A stretch of DNA of 64,000 nt from the NCBI GenBank assembly GCA_963576565.1, contig OY755042.1, positions 97,210,185-97,274,184 of the forward strand. Reading direction: 5' to 3'. Position 1 is the stretch's first letter. The number at the start of each line of letters is the position of its first letter. Both the position numbers and the translations under genes were made by a program. Positions 35,660 to 47,495 of the stretch are shown here, one piece after another. The notes beneath the pieces were generated by a model that was given only the letters and a program-made list of their open reading frames with translations, was not told where the DNA came from and did not search any database. Source of the stretch: Aspidapion aeneum. Taxonomy: Eukaryota > Arthropoda > Insecta > Coleoptera > Brentidae.

Positions 35660-37560
35660 TTAAAAGTCTCTATGTACTACTACTATGTCGGCTTAGAACG
35701 TTTTTCTACGTTGTCCGACGTCTATTCTCCACCTCCTTCGATCCTGTCAATCATCAGGTTTTGACTCATTGATCTTTGGACTAACTGTCTCTCGTCTTTT
35801 TCGGCACCCTATTGGTCGCCATTCTAGGACCTGCTTTGGTAATCTTTCGCCGTTCATCTGTTGTACATGGCCGTAATATATCAGTTGTCTTTTAGTAATG
35901 TCATCCGTTATGCTTCCCTCGATTCCCATTCTTTCTTTTATGGTCTCATTTCTTATATGATCCGTTCTAGATAGATATTCTCATTGATTTCCTTATTGCA
36001 TCCATTTCGACACTTGTCATTTTTGTTTTGTATTTTTCTGTTACGCGACAAGGCTCTATTCCACACAACAGCATTTACTATTTTTTTTCTTTACAGTGTG
36101 TTCCTGTCTTATCAAATGTGACACCCAAATATACATACTTATTGCATAAAGATATTGTTTGTCCATTATCTAGTTCTAACTCACTTGATTCGTTTTCAAT
36201 ACATGAGTACTGTGTCTTGTCCACGTTCACTGTTAACCCCCACTTTTGGTATTCTTCTGTTAACTTTATCATCATATACTCCAGGTCTTCTTTATCATTA
36301 GCTACGATTACTTGGTCGTCAGTAAACTGTAATGTGTTACTTTTCCAGTTTTATAGAGCTAATGCGATATATATCTTTGGAGACATACAACATCCCTGTC
36401 TTAAGCCTTTCGTTACCAGGAATTCTTTTGAAAGTCGATTTCCAATTTTAATTTTAGATTTTGAATAGTTCTGTTAACGCTTTTATGTATGTGTATTGAT
36501 ATTAGTTTACTCTAACACTGTCCATAATTTTTCTACTGGAACGGTATCATATGCTTTTTGTAGGTTCACTCCTTTTCTCAATTACTTGTTTAAGACAAAA
36601 AACGTTATTACTACAAGATCTGCCTGCTCTTCTTCTTCTTGTTCATGAAAACCATTCTCTATTAGATCTCTAAGAATTCTACCGAACAATCTACTTAGGG
36701 TACTGGTTCTCCTCTGTAATTGTTTCAATCCAGCTTGTTTCCTTTTTTATTTTGAGGATATGAATGCAATTTTCCAATCATCAGGTACTGGATGTCCGTT
36801 TATGTATTAATTGATAATAAATGTGAGATTTTCTAGTAGTTTCTCTGATCCATATTTAAGCATTTCAGTGTATATTCCCCCAGGTCCGCTAAGTTTTCCA
36901 GATTTATGCTTTTTAATGCTATTCTTTATCATTTATTTTTTGATGATTACTTCCTCTCCATGTACTTCTATGTCTCTCCTCGAAGAGGCTGACAGATATT
37001 CGAGCCTCGTTTTCTCCAGCAGTTTGTTGTTCTGATTTAATAATCTGAATGTTTACTTTATTTTTGTTAAGTTTTTCCGCAGAAATGAATTTCCATACCT
37101 CAGTACTTTGCCTACCTCCTACGTGTGTATTTATATCGTGGCTCAAACGTTTAATTTTTTCTGTGCGTATCAAATTTTTTAGCTATTTTCCGATTTCCCT
37201 GTAGATTTCTAGTTCACTTTGCTGTGTTGTACTGAGCCATTTCTAGTGTGTGCGTTTTTTCTCCTAGACTTGACTTCTAAAGTTGTATTTTTGATTTTCT
37301 TCGATGCATTCTAGGTTTTGATTTCTCCAATACTTTCTTCTCTATATTATGTTTTTCTTAAAGGGAATAATATTTTTGCTTTTACCATATCATAGTCAGA
37401 TCTACAGGTAATACCACGAAGTATTCGCATATCATACCACTTTAATTCCGAGTTTTGTCCACCTATAGCATAATTAAAGATTGACTTAAGATTTCTTGAT
37501 GAGTATATCCAGGTATATCGATGAGAACTCTCTATGTAGTGTATTAAAATTTTAAGTAGG
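35660..37560 (-). pseudogene. Second non-LTR retrotransposon family, near full RT, decayed
   Basis: Reading 37560 to 35660 on the minus strand gives a linker with WKFISAEKLNKNKVN, then GPGGIYTEMLKYGSEKLLEN and PVPDDWKIAFI (RT fingers). There follow TKGLRQGCCMSP (motif B region) and LQFTDDQVIVANDKEDLEYM, where the catalytic FADD reads FTDD. Then come YQKWGLTVNVDKTQYSCI and YVYLGVTFDKTGT, and the C-terminal ITKRQLIYYGHVQQMNGERL with LEWRPIGCRKR. The 3' end has WRIDVGQRRKTF then a TAGTAGTAGTA tail. Several stops, frameshifts and an internal deletion before motif C are present. Style is RTE-like but distinct from the 20255-21590 family. Confidence 0.8.
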
Positions 37561-38612
37561 CGACAAATGACGTGGTGAACCGAACCGGACCGAATCCCCA
37601 AAACAAGTGCCCGACAAAAACAAAACAACTCTTTCAAGCCATAGGTGGTGGCTGTCTAAACTATTCCCAGACGTATGTACTATCGGTCGGTTTTAATAGA
37701 CTAGGCCATGTGGTATACATACCGTTGTTAGGTAGACTGTGCTGTTGCTGGGTAGGCTGTGCCTCTAGTCTACCCTAGATATGTTATTTTTAACTTTAAT
37801 CGACAACCTTATGCTCCGTAGATGGATGCGCAACGCATAAAATAGCGGATTTATAGTCAGTTATTGCATGTACCGAAGAGTTTAGTCGTTATTATATAGA
37901 GCCATAAAAGTTTTTACGGTAAAAGTCTAAAAGCCCAACAACTTACGTCATATGCTTTGAGTTTTAATATCGCCGTGTGTTGTTTAGATTATATAGGATA
38001 TTTGCATTGCAGGGGTGTTATGTAGATTAGAAAAAGGAGTTATAGTCCGGGGAAGTTAGTTAAAAAAAGAGTCCATCTACAGAGTTTGAGACTTTCGTTT
38101 TGATGTTCAAATGACGTACGAAGTTTCACCCATGTACGTCTTGAGATATCGGAGGTCAAATTCATGAAAGATTGTCGTTACCTATGTATTTCCACTACAT
38201 ATTATATGCAAAATGCGCGCCAATTGCAAGACGTTTGCCGAAAACCGGCTTTCTTCGGCTCCTCTTTGTGTGTTCGCACATTCTTTGGGACGGCATCGGC
38301 AGTTTGTTTTCGAGTTTTCATTTCAATGCGTTGTTTATGCTTTTAGGTCCTTGCATTATTCAATTTGGTATTTGAAAATTATATTGGCAATATTGCGATC
38401 AGAAATTTTAACATACGAAAAGGTGATCTTATGCTTTCAGACGTTGATACTTTACGTCTAATTTGAGTTCTCATACCTTTGACAGTGGGAAAGAAGAATT
38501 ATAGAGATTAGTTGGATGGCTTGGTCGAGTTATTACCCTGAGAGTTTCTCGTTCTTGTATTGAGACACCACACAAATACATAAATATAAGTTTTCCAAAA
38601 ATGTATGTATGG
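37561..38612. other. Spacer
   Basis: No supported gene. Three overlapping ORFs at 38164-38461 have no recognised motif and no codon-level support. A CTGTGCTGTTGCTGGGTAGG-type local duplication is at about 37733-37765. Confidence 0.35.
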
Positions 38613-38685
38613 TCTTCGGTGGCTTAATGTAAAGAGCGTTTGCGTATAAAGCAAGAGATTCCGGGTTCGAGTCCCGGCAGAAGAC
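38613..38685 (+). tRNA. tRNA-like gene, predicted anticodon AUA (Tyr)
   Basis: Exactly 73 nt fold as a cloverleaf. The acceptor is TCTTCGG/CAGAAGA with one G-A mismatch. The D arm is GCTT/GAGC, the anticodon stem TTTGC/GCAAG, the 7-nt loop GTATAAA, and the variable loop AGATT. The T arm is CCGGG/CCCGG with TTCGAGT, which provides a strong B box (GGTTCGAGTCC). The A box (TGGCTTAATGTAAAGAGC) is weaker. A T6 Pol III terminator lies about 8-12 nt downstream (38694 on). The anticodon in loop positions 34-36 is ATA, unusual for a working eukaryotic tRNA-Tyr. It may be a tRNA pseudogene or a tRNA-derived SINE head. No CCA is encoded. Confidence 0.6.
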
Positions 38686-39470
38686 AGAAAACTTTTTTCT
38701 TATTTTTCTTTCTTTAATTTCACACATTTTTAAGAAAAACTACATTAGAAAATTATCCCGACCATCGAGCGTGACGTAATTTATGGCTCGCCCCATATTT
38801 CTAAAGAAGGAATCATCTAAAATTTGTTTGATTTATGTAGGGCTTTTTTTTGTGCCCGTTACATAACTTTTCCCTAAAAATATTATACTTTACAGTCATC
38901 TGGTCTGTCCTATATTATAAATATCAATATCTAATTATAATATTAAATAAACAAAATTTAATAAATATACAGTTGCTAAAAATATAAAACTTTCAAAATT
39001 ATGTTATAAAACATAATGCCCGACAACATGGAATCACTAATTAGTCCCTCAATTTTTAATAAATGTAAATATATCCCAAGTAATAAATCTAAATTTGCCT
39101 TAAATTACGAATAGAGTATTTATTTATATATTTTAGCAATTTAATTTAAATATTAAAGTCGATAGCTATAATATCTATATGTCGCAATATTTTTTTTTTG
39201 ATTTTTATTTATAAGGTGAGGAATTTTATTTTTCAAGGGATTTTATTAACATTTATATAAAACCTGGTCCAAGGATTTCTTTTCACTTTGTTTGGATTCC
39301 TTTTTCAATTGGCTTTCAAGGAAAAACGTTTTGAAATATGGAAAAAACACGTTTAAAATTCGTTAAAAGCCATTGATGAACTGAAAAACACTTTTTTTGT
39401 TACGGAGTTTTTATTTTCTAACTTTTGAACGGATATAATTATTGTAACAATTTATTATTTTTTCTTAAAA
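38686..39470. other. AT-rich spacer
   Basis: Nothing recognised beyond poly-T and AT-rich tracts. Confidence 0.4.
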
Positions 39471-39474
39471 ACTA

Positions 39475-39995
39475 CGAGGGTTGTATTTTAAGTTTTTCAT
39501 ATACAGCTGGAATAAAACAGTAGATAACTTTTAAAGATTTTATTCTCGAAGTATTCTCCACTTTCGGTAACAATCCGTTGATCTTCCAAATAAATAATTG
39601 TTGTTTGAGACAAACGACTCTTGTGGGCTTTTCTTCATCTTGGAACACCCACACAGACGACTGACGTTTATTTTCGGGTTAATATGAGTAAATCTATGAT
39701 TTATCATCACTGACAATGCGGGAAACTAATTTTCTTACCCTTAATTCTTCATGCAAAATTTTTTGAATTGTCCCCAATGAAGCCTCAATCACGCGATATG
39801 TCACATGTCGATCTTCCTTTATGAGCATGCGCACAGCATCGATGTTTTCCTGGGTGACAGCCGTTTTTGATGCATTCGATCTTGGATAGTCGCTAAGGCT
39901 TATCCGTCCACGCTTGAATTCTCCATAGCAACGAGAAACTGTCGAGTTCATGATTCATTACCGAAAACAGAAATGAACCCGGCATGGCCTTCGTT
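39475..39995 (-). pseudogene. Mariner transposase remnant, internally deleted
   Basis: The minus-strand frame 39951-39694 gives VSRCYGEFKRGRISLSDYPR, an ENIDAVRMLIKEDRHVTYRV HTH region, and LGTIQKILHEELRVRKL. This is the N-terminal paired HTH domain order of mariner transposases. After a deletion, a short frame gives WVFQDEEKPTRVV (the mid-catalytic region downstream of the first Asp) and then ESGEYFENKI, resembling the C-terminal end. The catalytic Asp residues are lost. A terminal-repeat-like ACGAGGGTTGTATTTTAAG lies at 39475-39493. Length is about 0.5 kb against the usual 1.3 kb. Confidence 0.8.
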
Positions 39996-40100
39996 GAGAT
40001 AATTTCCTTCAAAAGTTGTAAAAAATTATAGCCCGAAAATGTTCTCAGTTTAATTCCATTTTTCGACTTAAAAAATTTACTGTAGCTATATGAAACTATA

Positions 40101-40899
40101 TCGCACTCCCGCTAAAAAAGAGTCACAACTCAAAAAACATTGTTTTGAGAAAATCGCTGTTAAAAAATTTAGTTCATTAGAGAGATTCATTTTTTACTTA
40201 CATGACAAATTACGAGTTAAAATGTTATTTTATATCAACAGGAACCTATTAACTCAATGTAATTGGTGCAGTACGTTTCTCAGAAAAAATGATTTTTGTC
40301 GTTTTTAGTTAAAAAAAAAGACAAAAACCCGATATTGTGACACTTTTTTAGAACAAGGCATCATGGCGTTGTAAATCAAGATGTCACGCAGGATGGTAAA
40401 TAATATAAAAAAATAAAACAAATAAAGACGAAACTTTGTATTTATTTTTACAATGAGTTATAAAATGCTGAATAACAACTGGGAATGTGATTATTCTCTA
40501 ATAAATTCAAAAGATTTTTTTCTTATTCTCCTTAATTCTAGATACACTGAATAATTCGAAAAAACAGTCACAACACAAAAAATAACATATTTTACTTGTT
40601 ATATGGGTCAGATTTAACCGATAGTTCACACGAAAACCTTCACAACTCGAAATGTGACTCTTTTCAGGATGAAACTCCACGTTCACGCTGTTATAAAGTC
40701 AAAAGTGACACTGTAAAGGAACGCATCCTCAGCTAAACTGGACAAAATAAAAGAGTCACATCGCCATTTCGCGGTGAATTGTCGAAACATAAATGTGAAG
40801 CTTTTATGGAAGAAAGTACAAGTTATTTCGATGATGGCGGCAGGTTTATCTCAATAAGGGCGATTTTTGAGTTGTGACTCTTTTTCAGCGAGTGTGCGA
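40101..40899 (-). mobile_element. 799 bp TA-flanked MITE, copy 2
   Basis: Inverted copy of the 8432-9216 element. The ends are TCGCACTCCCGCTAAAAAAG and, inverted, TCGCACACTCGCTGAAAAAG, flanked by TA at 40099-40100 and 40900-40901. Internal blocks shared with copy 1 include CCGCGAAATGGCGATGTGAC and GTTCACGCTGTTATAAAGTC in inverse order. No transposase. Confidence 0.9.
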
Positions 40900-41718
40900 T
40901 ATGTATCGCACTGACGTTGTGAATTTAGGTTAGGTAATAGGTCCAGGGGGGGAGCAGAGCGGCCCGGCCCCCCCTACAGACATATAACTTATTTTTTAGT
41001 TTAGCAGCATCACTTATTTAAAATTTGTCACAAATTCTACTAAATTTTTTAAAAAATTTCGTTGTAAAGACATTATTTCCACACAAAGGTTAGATATAAA
41101 TAAAAAGAATATAATGTTTTGGTTTAAAAATGGTAGCCATATTTAAACCTCCAAACGTCAGTAGTATATGTCCAATAAAAACGATGTAAGTCAGTGTCAG
41201 CTGGCCGCTATATTTTACATGTTAATTTTTTAGACAAGTTAGCGATGATTAAACCGATGTTCAATTGTTTTGGTGGATGTGTAATTGAAAACGGGTTCTT
41301 ATATATCTTGTGCTTTTTACAATATTTAATATTGATACGTATTTAATACGGTAATGCATCTACAAATATAGTTTTAAGTTATTTATGTATTATTTCGCTT
41401 TGAAAATTTTTGTATATAAGTTTTTTTATCAATCATGGATTGCTTCTATTGTTTTTTGAACTTTAAAGCACCCCTCAGGGGTGGTACTACAATTTGAGAC
41501 TATTTTTAACCAGAATCCTACGACCGCACGGACTAAATTTCCAAAAAATGACATTTTGTTACAATTTTTTTATGGGGTTTTTCTTTATTTCTAAAGTTAA
41601 TTTGAATTTATATGAGATAAAACTCCCTGTGAAATGCTTACTATCACATTGCACATTAGGGTGAACCAAATCTTTGCAGTTATTTGACCTGTGAGTATTA
41701 TAAAAATACACTTAAACC
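40900..41718. other. Spacer
   Basis: Near 40935-40975 there are G and C homopolymer tracts. No gene is supported. Confidence 0.4.
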
Positions 41719-42370
41719 CAAGCGCGGATTTGAGGGGTGGTAACGGGGTAATTACCCCCCTCCTAGAATAAAAAATATGCACTTTTTGTTATTGATTAAA
41801 GGAAAAATAGGCGAATTACCCCCCCCCCCCCCCCCTAGGAAGAAAAATTATATTACAAATATTTTTTTCGTCGACTATTACCATATACGTAATACTCCAA
41901 TACTCCCTGTTACCTATTTGCACAATGGTTGGCGTTTGATGCAAACATTCAGAAATAAAGGTACGAAAAATGCACAGATACAACAAATTTACATAGATAG
42001 AGTTTTTGTCAACTGTACGCCGATGATTTGACGTAACGAATACAAGAATAAAATAATATTCATGAGTAAAAGTATAACCAATCAGGACATTTTACTTACG
42101 GACCGCAAAAAGGATAGACTTTTACCCATTGATATTGCTATTTCAAATATGTTTGCATTCTGCATCGTAAGGTATCGTAGGTATTGCAATAATACGTACT
42201 ATATGGAAATAATATGCATATGTCTCTGAAAGCAATCAATCAGGTCTTTTTTGCTTAAAGACCCCAAGGCCCTCATGTTTGAATCATGAATGGGCAGTTA
42301 CCGTGGGTATTGGAATATTATGTATATGACTATTACCCCCCCCCTAGACTTTCACCCAGATCCGCGCTTG
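41719..42370 (+). mobile_element. 652 bp hAT-type MITE
   Basis: The ends CAAGCGCGGATTTGAGGGG and, inverted, CAAGCGCGGATCTGGGTG are flanked by an exact 8 bp target duplication CTTAAACC (41711-41718 and 42371-42378), the hallmark of hAT elements. C/G homopolymers lie just inside both ends. The interior matches 33270-33720. Non-autonomous; no transposase frame. Confidence 0.9.
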
Positions 42371-42840
42371 CTTAAACCGGTCGGTATCAAATCTATAGTC
42401 TTGATATTTAAACCCGGTCTAAAATGCTAAGTTTTAAGGTCCTAGTAAATCCTGGTGTAAATGTTTACCTAAATAAACCAATAATATAATGATTAAATAA
42501 ACAGCACATAAAAATTCCAAGACGGTGAATGCAAAAACGTTTCTAAGGCCGCTCAACTAGAGTCTATTCTTAGAAAATAAGGTACACTGCACTTGGCAGT
42601 TAGCCTGACACACATAAATTAGATATTCACACTTAAAAAAATATATAAACCTAGTTTCTGCTAGACACCCTCTATGTATGACATATTTTAAAGAAATAGA
42701 GACGCGACAAACCCATCAAAGTTACCTTTTTGAACACGTTTACACTTGAAAACGGTTAGAGATACTTACTAACCGAAACGTCGTGTTTAAAATAAATAAA
42801 GACAATGGAAGTCCGAAATTTTATTTCTACTCAATCATTA

Positions 42841-43326
42841 GCTGCGTTCAGTATTTACGTCGAATTAATCTTTTTGATCGGAATCGTTCGTTAATTCCAT
42901 CTAGATCTAGAGGAGGTAGATCTGAATCGTTCGGTAATTCTGCTTAGACTAGTCGGACGTAAATCTGGTTGCTCCGTACATTTTGATCGACGAAACAGAT
43001 TAATCTGAGATTGTGACGTATGTTGTGTATTTGTTTTGTTTACAAAAATAATTTTTTTATGTAAAAAGATTGAAATCGAATTATTTGATGTTGAAGACAA
43101 CAAATTATATAAATTTCCGACATCACAGGAAAATTTTGTCAAAACTATAGCTAAGCGTGAGTTCCAATATGTACATAATATTTTTGGTTATATTTAAAGT
43201 TATTACCATTTATAAAAATTTGATAGATTTTATCCGGATCGTTCGTTAATTCCAATTTGCTCAGACTAATCTGTAATCACGTGACCAAAAATCCGTCGCG
43301 TCTGAGATGCCAATACCGAACGCAGC
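42841..43326. mobile_element. 486 bp TA-flanked MITE
   Basis: The ends GCTGCGTTCAGTATT and, inverted, GCTGCGTTCGGTATT are flanked by TA (42839-42840 and 43327-43328). Internal inverted modules include ATCGTTCGTTAATTCCA repeated in the same sense at both sides. No ORF of interest. Confidence 0.8.
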
Positions 43327-43459
43327 TAGTGTCTACGAGTTTCAAACAAAGAGTCACATTTTTTGGTTTTGTTATTTTCCTGCCAAGTTCATTGGCGTTT
43401 CACTAAAATAATTTATGTTGTAAGCGATGAGTGACATCAATCATTATGCAACCTATAAC

Positions 43460-44688
43460 CAGGGCTATCAAAATGGACGGGCCACGATCCTCCACTTTGC
43501 TGACGTCACATCCGGGGCTGATTTTTTTTTGATGGTCACGTTACGACACAGCTGATTGTCTTTAAAATATTGAAGTTGGAATGACGGTTCATGGATATTT
43601 GATTTTTTTTTTAAATAAAGCCGTTTTTGAGATTGTTTTTACTTTATTCTGGCAGAACAATTTTTTTTAAATGTATAGTAAGCCCTAATTTTTCATAGCC
43701 ACTTCATTAGCTCACACAAAAATTAAGTTTAAAGCACAAGCGAATGTGACAATCACATATGACAAAGTCAAATACATGTCAAATCAAGGCCAACACAAAA
43801 ATAGAGGCCACGACCCTGAAAAAATCAGCTGTTCTCCCGGGGCTGAATTTTACATTGGGTCTTATGGGAGCTCAGAGGTTTTTTTATGGTATTTTCAAAA
43901 TGGCACTACAGATTTCCGAAAAATTTCAGTGAAATATTCTCAGACACCATCCCGATATTCCGCCAAAGGTTTATAAGGAAGCAACATGATTAAAAGGTTA
44001 AAATCTTCAAGATTTAGCATTCCTTATTTTGAATTCAAATTACCCGCCATGTACCAAATGCCAACTGTTATATTTGACATGTATTTGACTTTGTCATCTG
44101 TGATTGTCACATTTGCTTCTGCTTTAAATTTAATTTTTGTGTGAGCTAATGAAGCGGCTATAAAAAATTAAGGATTACTATACATTTAAAAAAAATTGTT
44201 CTGCCAGAATAAAGTAAAAACAATCTCAAAAATGACTTTATTTAAAAAAAAATCAAATATTCATGAACCGTCATTCCAACTTAAATTTTTTAAAGACAAT
44301 CAGCTGTGTCGTAACGTGACCATCAAAAAAAATCAGCCCCGGATGTGACGTCAAAAAAGTGGAGGATCGTGGCCCGTCCGTTTTGATAGCCCTGGTCAAA
44401 TATAACAGTTGGCATGTGGTACATGGCGGGTAATTTGAATTCAAAATAAGAAATGCTAAATCTTGAAGATTTTAACCTTTTAATCATGTTGCTTCCTTAC
44501 AAACCTTTCGTGGAATATCGGGATGGTGTCTGAGAATATTTCACTGAAATTTTGCGGAAATCTGTAGTGCCATTTTGAAAATATCATAAAAAAACATCTG
44601 ACCTCCCATAAGACCCAATGTAAAATTCAGCCCCGGGAGAACAGCTGATTGTTTCAGGGTCGTGGCCTCTATTTTCGTGTTGGCCTTG
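43460..44688. mobile_element. hAT-type MITE (outer copy) containing an inverted copy of itself
   Basis: The outer element is 43460-43784 plus 44395-44688, about 612 bp once the inner copy and its duplicated target are removed. It starts CAGGGCTATCAAAATGG and ends, inverted, CAAGGCCAACACGAAAAT. It is flanked by CTATAAC (43453-43459 and 44689-44695), 7 of an expected 8 bp. The ORF at 43746-43976 crosses the insertion junction and is not a gene. Confidence 0.85.
43785..44394. mobile_element. hAT-type MITE (inner copy), inserted in reverse into its sister
   Basis: A 610 bp element that is the reverse complement of the outer copy. It starts CAAGGCCAACACAAAAAT and ends, inverted, CAGGGCTATCAAAACGG. 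The direct repeat GTCAAAT flanks it exactly (43778-43784 and 44395-44401), a 7 bp target duplication within the outer element. The result is the order A, B, inverted A, inverted B over 1.2 kb. Confidence 0.85.
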
Positions 44689-45089
44689 CTATAACAAACG
44701 TTTGTCCGTCACCCCCTGTAAATTTTTGTCAAAAATCGTTTATTTTTATTTTCCGACGCTTCTGAATTAGGAAGGACGGAAGTTGCGTCTCTCTCTAAAC
44801 AAGGCAAGATGATACAGGACCTATATTTCCCTCCTTTGATTTTGACTTGAATATTTTTGTCGCGTCTCTCTTTCTTTAAAATAGGTCATACGTACAGGGT
44901 CTCTAGTTTTTGCTTGTTATCGTTTGGATTAATGCTCTAATCTAAACATTGTAAATAAAATGTATCAGAATTATTATTATCTCGTTTGTATTACAATGTT
45001 TGTCCTTGTTTTTTAATTGTTTTGTGTTATTAATAGGTTTTATACTTTTATTTTTCTCTATTTTCTTTAAAAAATTATGTTTTAACACA

Positions 45090-47495
45090 TTTTATGTAAT
45101 AAACTGTATAGTTTTTGAAATAGGAATTTTCAAAGTTTTGCCATTTTGGTCCTATGGGATTCCCTACCCTAAAATTCGCTCGATGACGTTTTTTAGAATC
45201 TTAACGCAGGATGTGGTTTTTTCGTATCTCTATGGCCCTACCATACTGCAACTCGCTGCTTTTATTGATAAACTATATAGTTTTTGAAATATGAATTTTT
45301 AAAGTTTGGTCATTTTTTTCTTATGGGATTTCCCACTCTAAAATTCACTAAATGACGTTTTTTCGATTCTTAACTCAGGGTGTGGTTTTTTGGCATCTCT
45401 ATGGCCCCACCACACTGCAACTCGGTGCTTTTGTTCATAAACTGCAAAGTTGTGAAATATGAATTTTCAAATTTTGGCCATTTTGGTTTTATGGGATTCC
45501 CTACCCTAAAATTTGCTAAATGACGTTTTTTCGAATCTTAACCAAAGGTGTGGTTTTTTTGAATCTCTATGGTCCCATCATACTGTAACTCGGTGCTTTT
45601 GTTGATAAACTGTATAGTTTTTAAAATATGAATTTTGAAAATTTGGACATTTTGGTCTTATGGGATTCCCTACAATAAAATTCTTTAAATGACGTTTTTC
45701 CGAATCCTAACTTAGGGTTTGATTTTTTCGTATCTCTATGGCCCTACCATACTGCAACTCGGTGCTTTTATTGATAAACTGTATAGTTTTTAAAATATAA
45801 ATTTTTAAAGTTTGGCCATTTTGGTCTTATGGGATTTCCCACCCTAAAATTCACTAAATGACGTTTTTTCGATTCTTAACTCAGGGTGTGGTTTTTTGAC
45901 ATCTCTATGGCCGCACCACAATGCAACTCGGTGCTTTTGTTTATAAACTGTACAGTTTTTGAAATATGGATTTTCAAAGTTTGGTCATTTTGGTTTTATG
46001 GGATTCCCTACCCTAAAATTCGCTAAATGACGTTTTTTCGAATCTTAAGTGAGGGTGTGGTGTTTTCGCATCTCTATGGTCCCACTATACTGTAACTCGG
46101 TGCTTTTGTTGATAAACTGTATAGTTTTTCCCTGCTTTTGGTTTTTTGTTTCTCTCGTATCTCGGTAGATGGCGCCTCTTGCTATAGTTCGCTCACTAAT
46201 TACATTTAATTAGAGACAAAACCGTCTGATTAACTTCGCAAGGTTTGTCACTTGACCAGCAGTGTTCTGAGGAGTCCCATAAGGACGAAACGGTTAACTG
46301 TCAACACTTATTAGGTGTCCATTAGATCTTGGACCCCCGTGAGGTTAAGCTTTCAAGCTACCCACGGAAAAATATAAGGGAAACAAAAAACTCCTTTTTG
46401 CCCGATTAGCCATGAAACTTGTTTGATTTTTAAATTCACGGGTACGAAATTTCACGTTTGTATAGTTTTTGAAATATGAATTTTCAAAGTTTGGCTATTT
46501 TGGTCTTATGGGATTCCCTACACTAAAATTCCCTAAATGACGTTTTTCCGAATCTTAACTTAGGGTTTGATTTTTTCGTATCTCTATGGCCCTACCATAC
46601 TGCAACTCGGTGCTTTTATTGATAAACTATATAGTTTTTAAAATATGAATTTTTAAAGTTTGGACATTTTGGTCTCATGGGATTCCCTACCCTAAAATTC
46701 ACTAAATGACGCTTTTTTGAATCTTAACTCATCGTGTGGTTTTTTCGCATCTCTATGGCCCCACCATACTGTAACTTGCTGCATTTGTTGATAAACTGTT
46801 TATTTTTTAAAATATGAATTTTCAAAGTTTGGCCATCTTGGTCTTCCCTACCCTAAAATTCGCTAAATGACGTTTTTCCGAATCTTAACTCGGGAGTGTA
46901 ATTTTTCGCATCTCTATGGTCCCACCATACTGCAACTCGGTGTTTTTGTTGATAAACTGTATAGTTTTTTAAATATGAATTTTCAAATCTTGGCCATTTT
47001 GGTCTTATGGGCTTCCCCCTACCATAAAATTCGCGAAATGACTTTTTTCCGAATCTTAACTCAGGGTGTGGTTTTTTCGCATCTCTATGGCTTCCATCAT
47101 ACTGCAACTCTGTGCTTGTGTTGATAAACTGTATAGTTTTTGAAATATGAATTTTGAGTTTGGCCATTTTGTCTTATGGGATTTCCTACCTTAAACTTCG
47201 CTAAATAACATTTTTTCTAATCTTAACTCAGAGTGTGGTTTTTTCGCATCTCTATGGCCCCACTTTACTGCAACTCTGTGCTTTTGTTAATAAACTGTAT
47301 ATTTTTTGAAATATGAATTTTTAAAGTTTGGCCGTTTTGATCTTATGGGATTTTTCAGCCTAAAATTCACTAAATGACGTTTTTTTGATTCTTAACTCAG
47401 GATGTGGTTTTTTGGCCCACCATACTGTAACTCGGTGATTTTGTTGATAAACTGTATAGTTTTTTCGAATCTTAACTCAGGGTGTGGTTTTTTCG
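45090..47495 (+). repeat. Satellite array, 169 bp unit, about 13 copies
   Basis: The anchor ACTCGGTGCTTTTGTTGATA recurs at about 45251, 45421, 45589, 45758, 45927 and 46096 (spacing 168-170). After the inserted 329 bp element it continues at 46606 (169 + 341) to about 47430. Other conserved blocks are GTATAGTTTTTGAAATATGA and TCTTATGGGATTCCCTACCC. ORFs here are readings of the repeat. Confidence 0.95.
46130..46458 (-). mobile_element. 329 bp insertion with 12 bp target duplication
   Basis: Inserted into one satellite unit. TGTATAGTTTTT flanks both sides (46118-46129 and 46459-46470), while neighbouring units have it once and keep exact 169 bp spacing once 341 bp are removed. No terminal inverted repeats are visible. 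A 12 bp duplication without inverted ends fits a SINE/LINE-type insertion, but there is no clear A-tail or Pol III box. Relatives are at 886-1046, 5960-6240, 6385-6545 and about 15475-15600. Confidence 0.75.

Larger units (their letters stand above)
42664..44903. mobile_element. MITE carrying several younger insertions
   Basis: The ends GACACCCTCTATGTATGACA and, inverted, GAGACCCTGTACGTATGACC continue into AGAGACGCGAC on both sides, flanked by TA inside CTAG. The uninterrupted relative at 58651-59035 is only 385 bp. The extra length here comes from an insertion containing the 42841-43326 MITE and from the 43460-44688 hAT pair. Host blocks resume at 43380 (AAGTTCATTGGCGTTTCACT) and 44720 (GTCAAAAATCGTTTATTTTT). 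Confidence 0.8.

Noticed and set aside
36028..36468. 146-codon plus-strand ORF
   Set aside because: It is the antisense shadow of the minus-strand LINE RT region (FTDDQVIVANDKED frame).
43746..43976. 76-codon ORF
   Set aside because: It spans the junction between outer and inner hAT-type MITE copies and is not conserved as a frame.
46853..47167. 104-codon minus ORF and overlapping plus ORF in the satellite
   Set aside because: Both repeat every 169 bp and are satellite readings.
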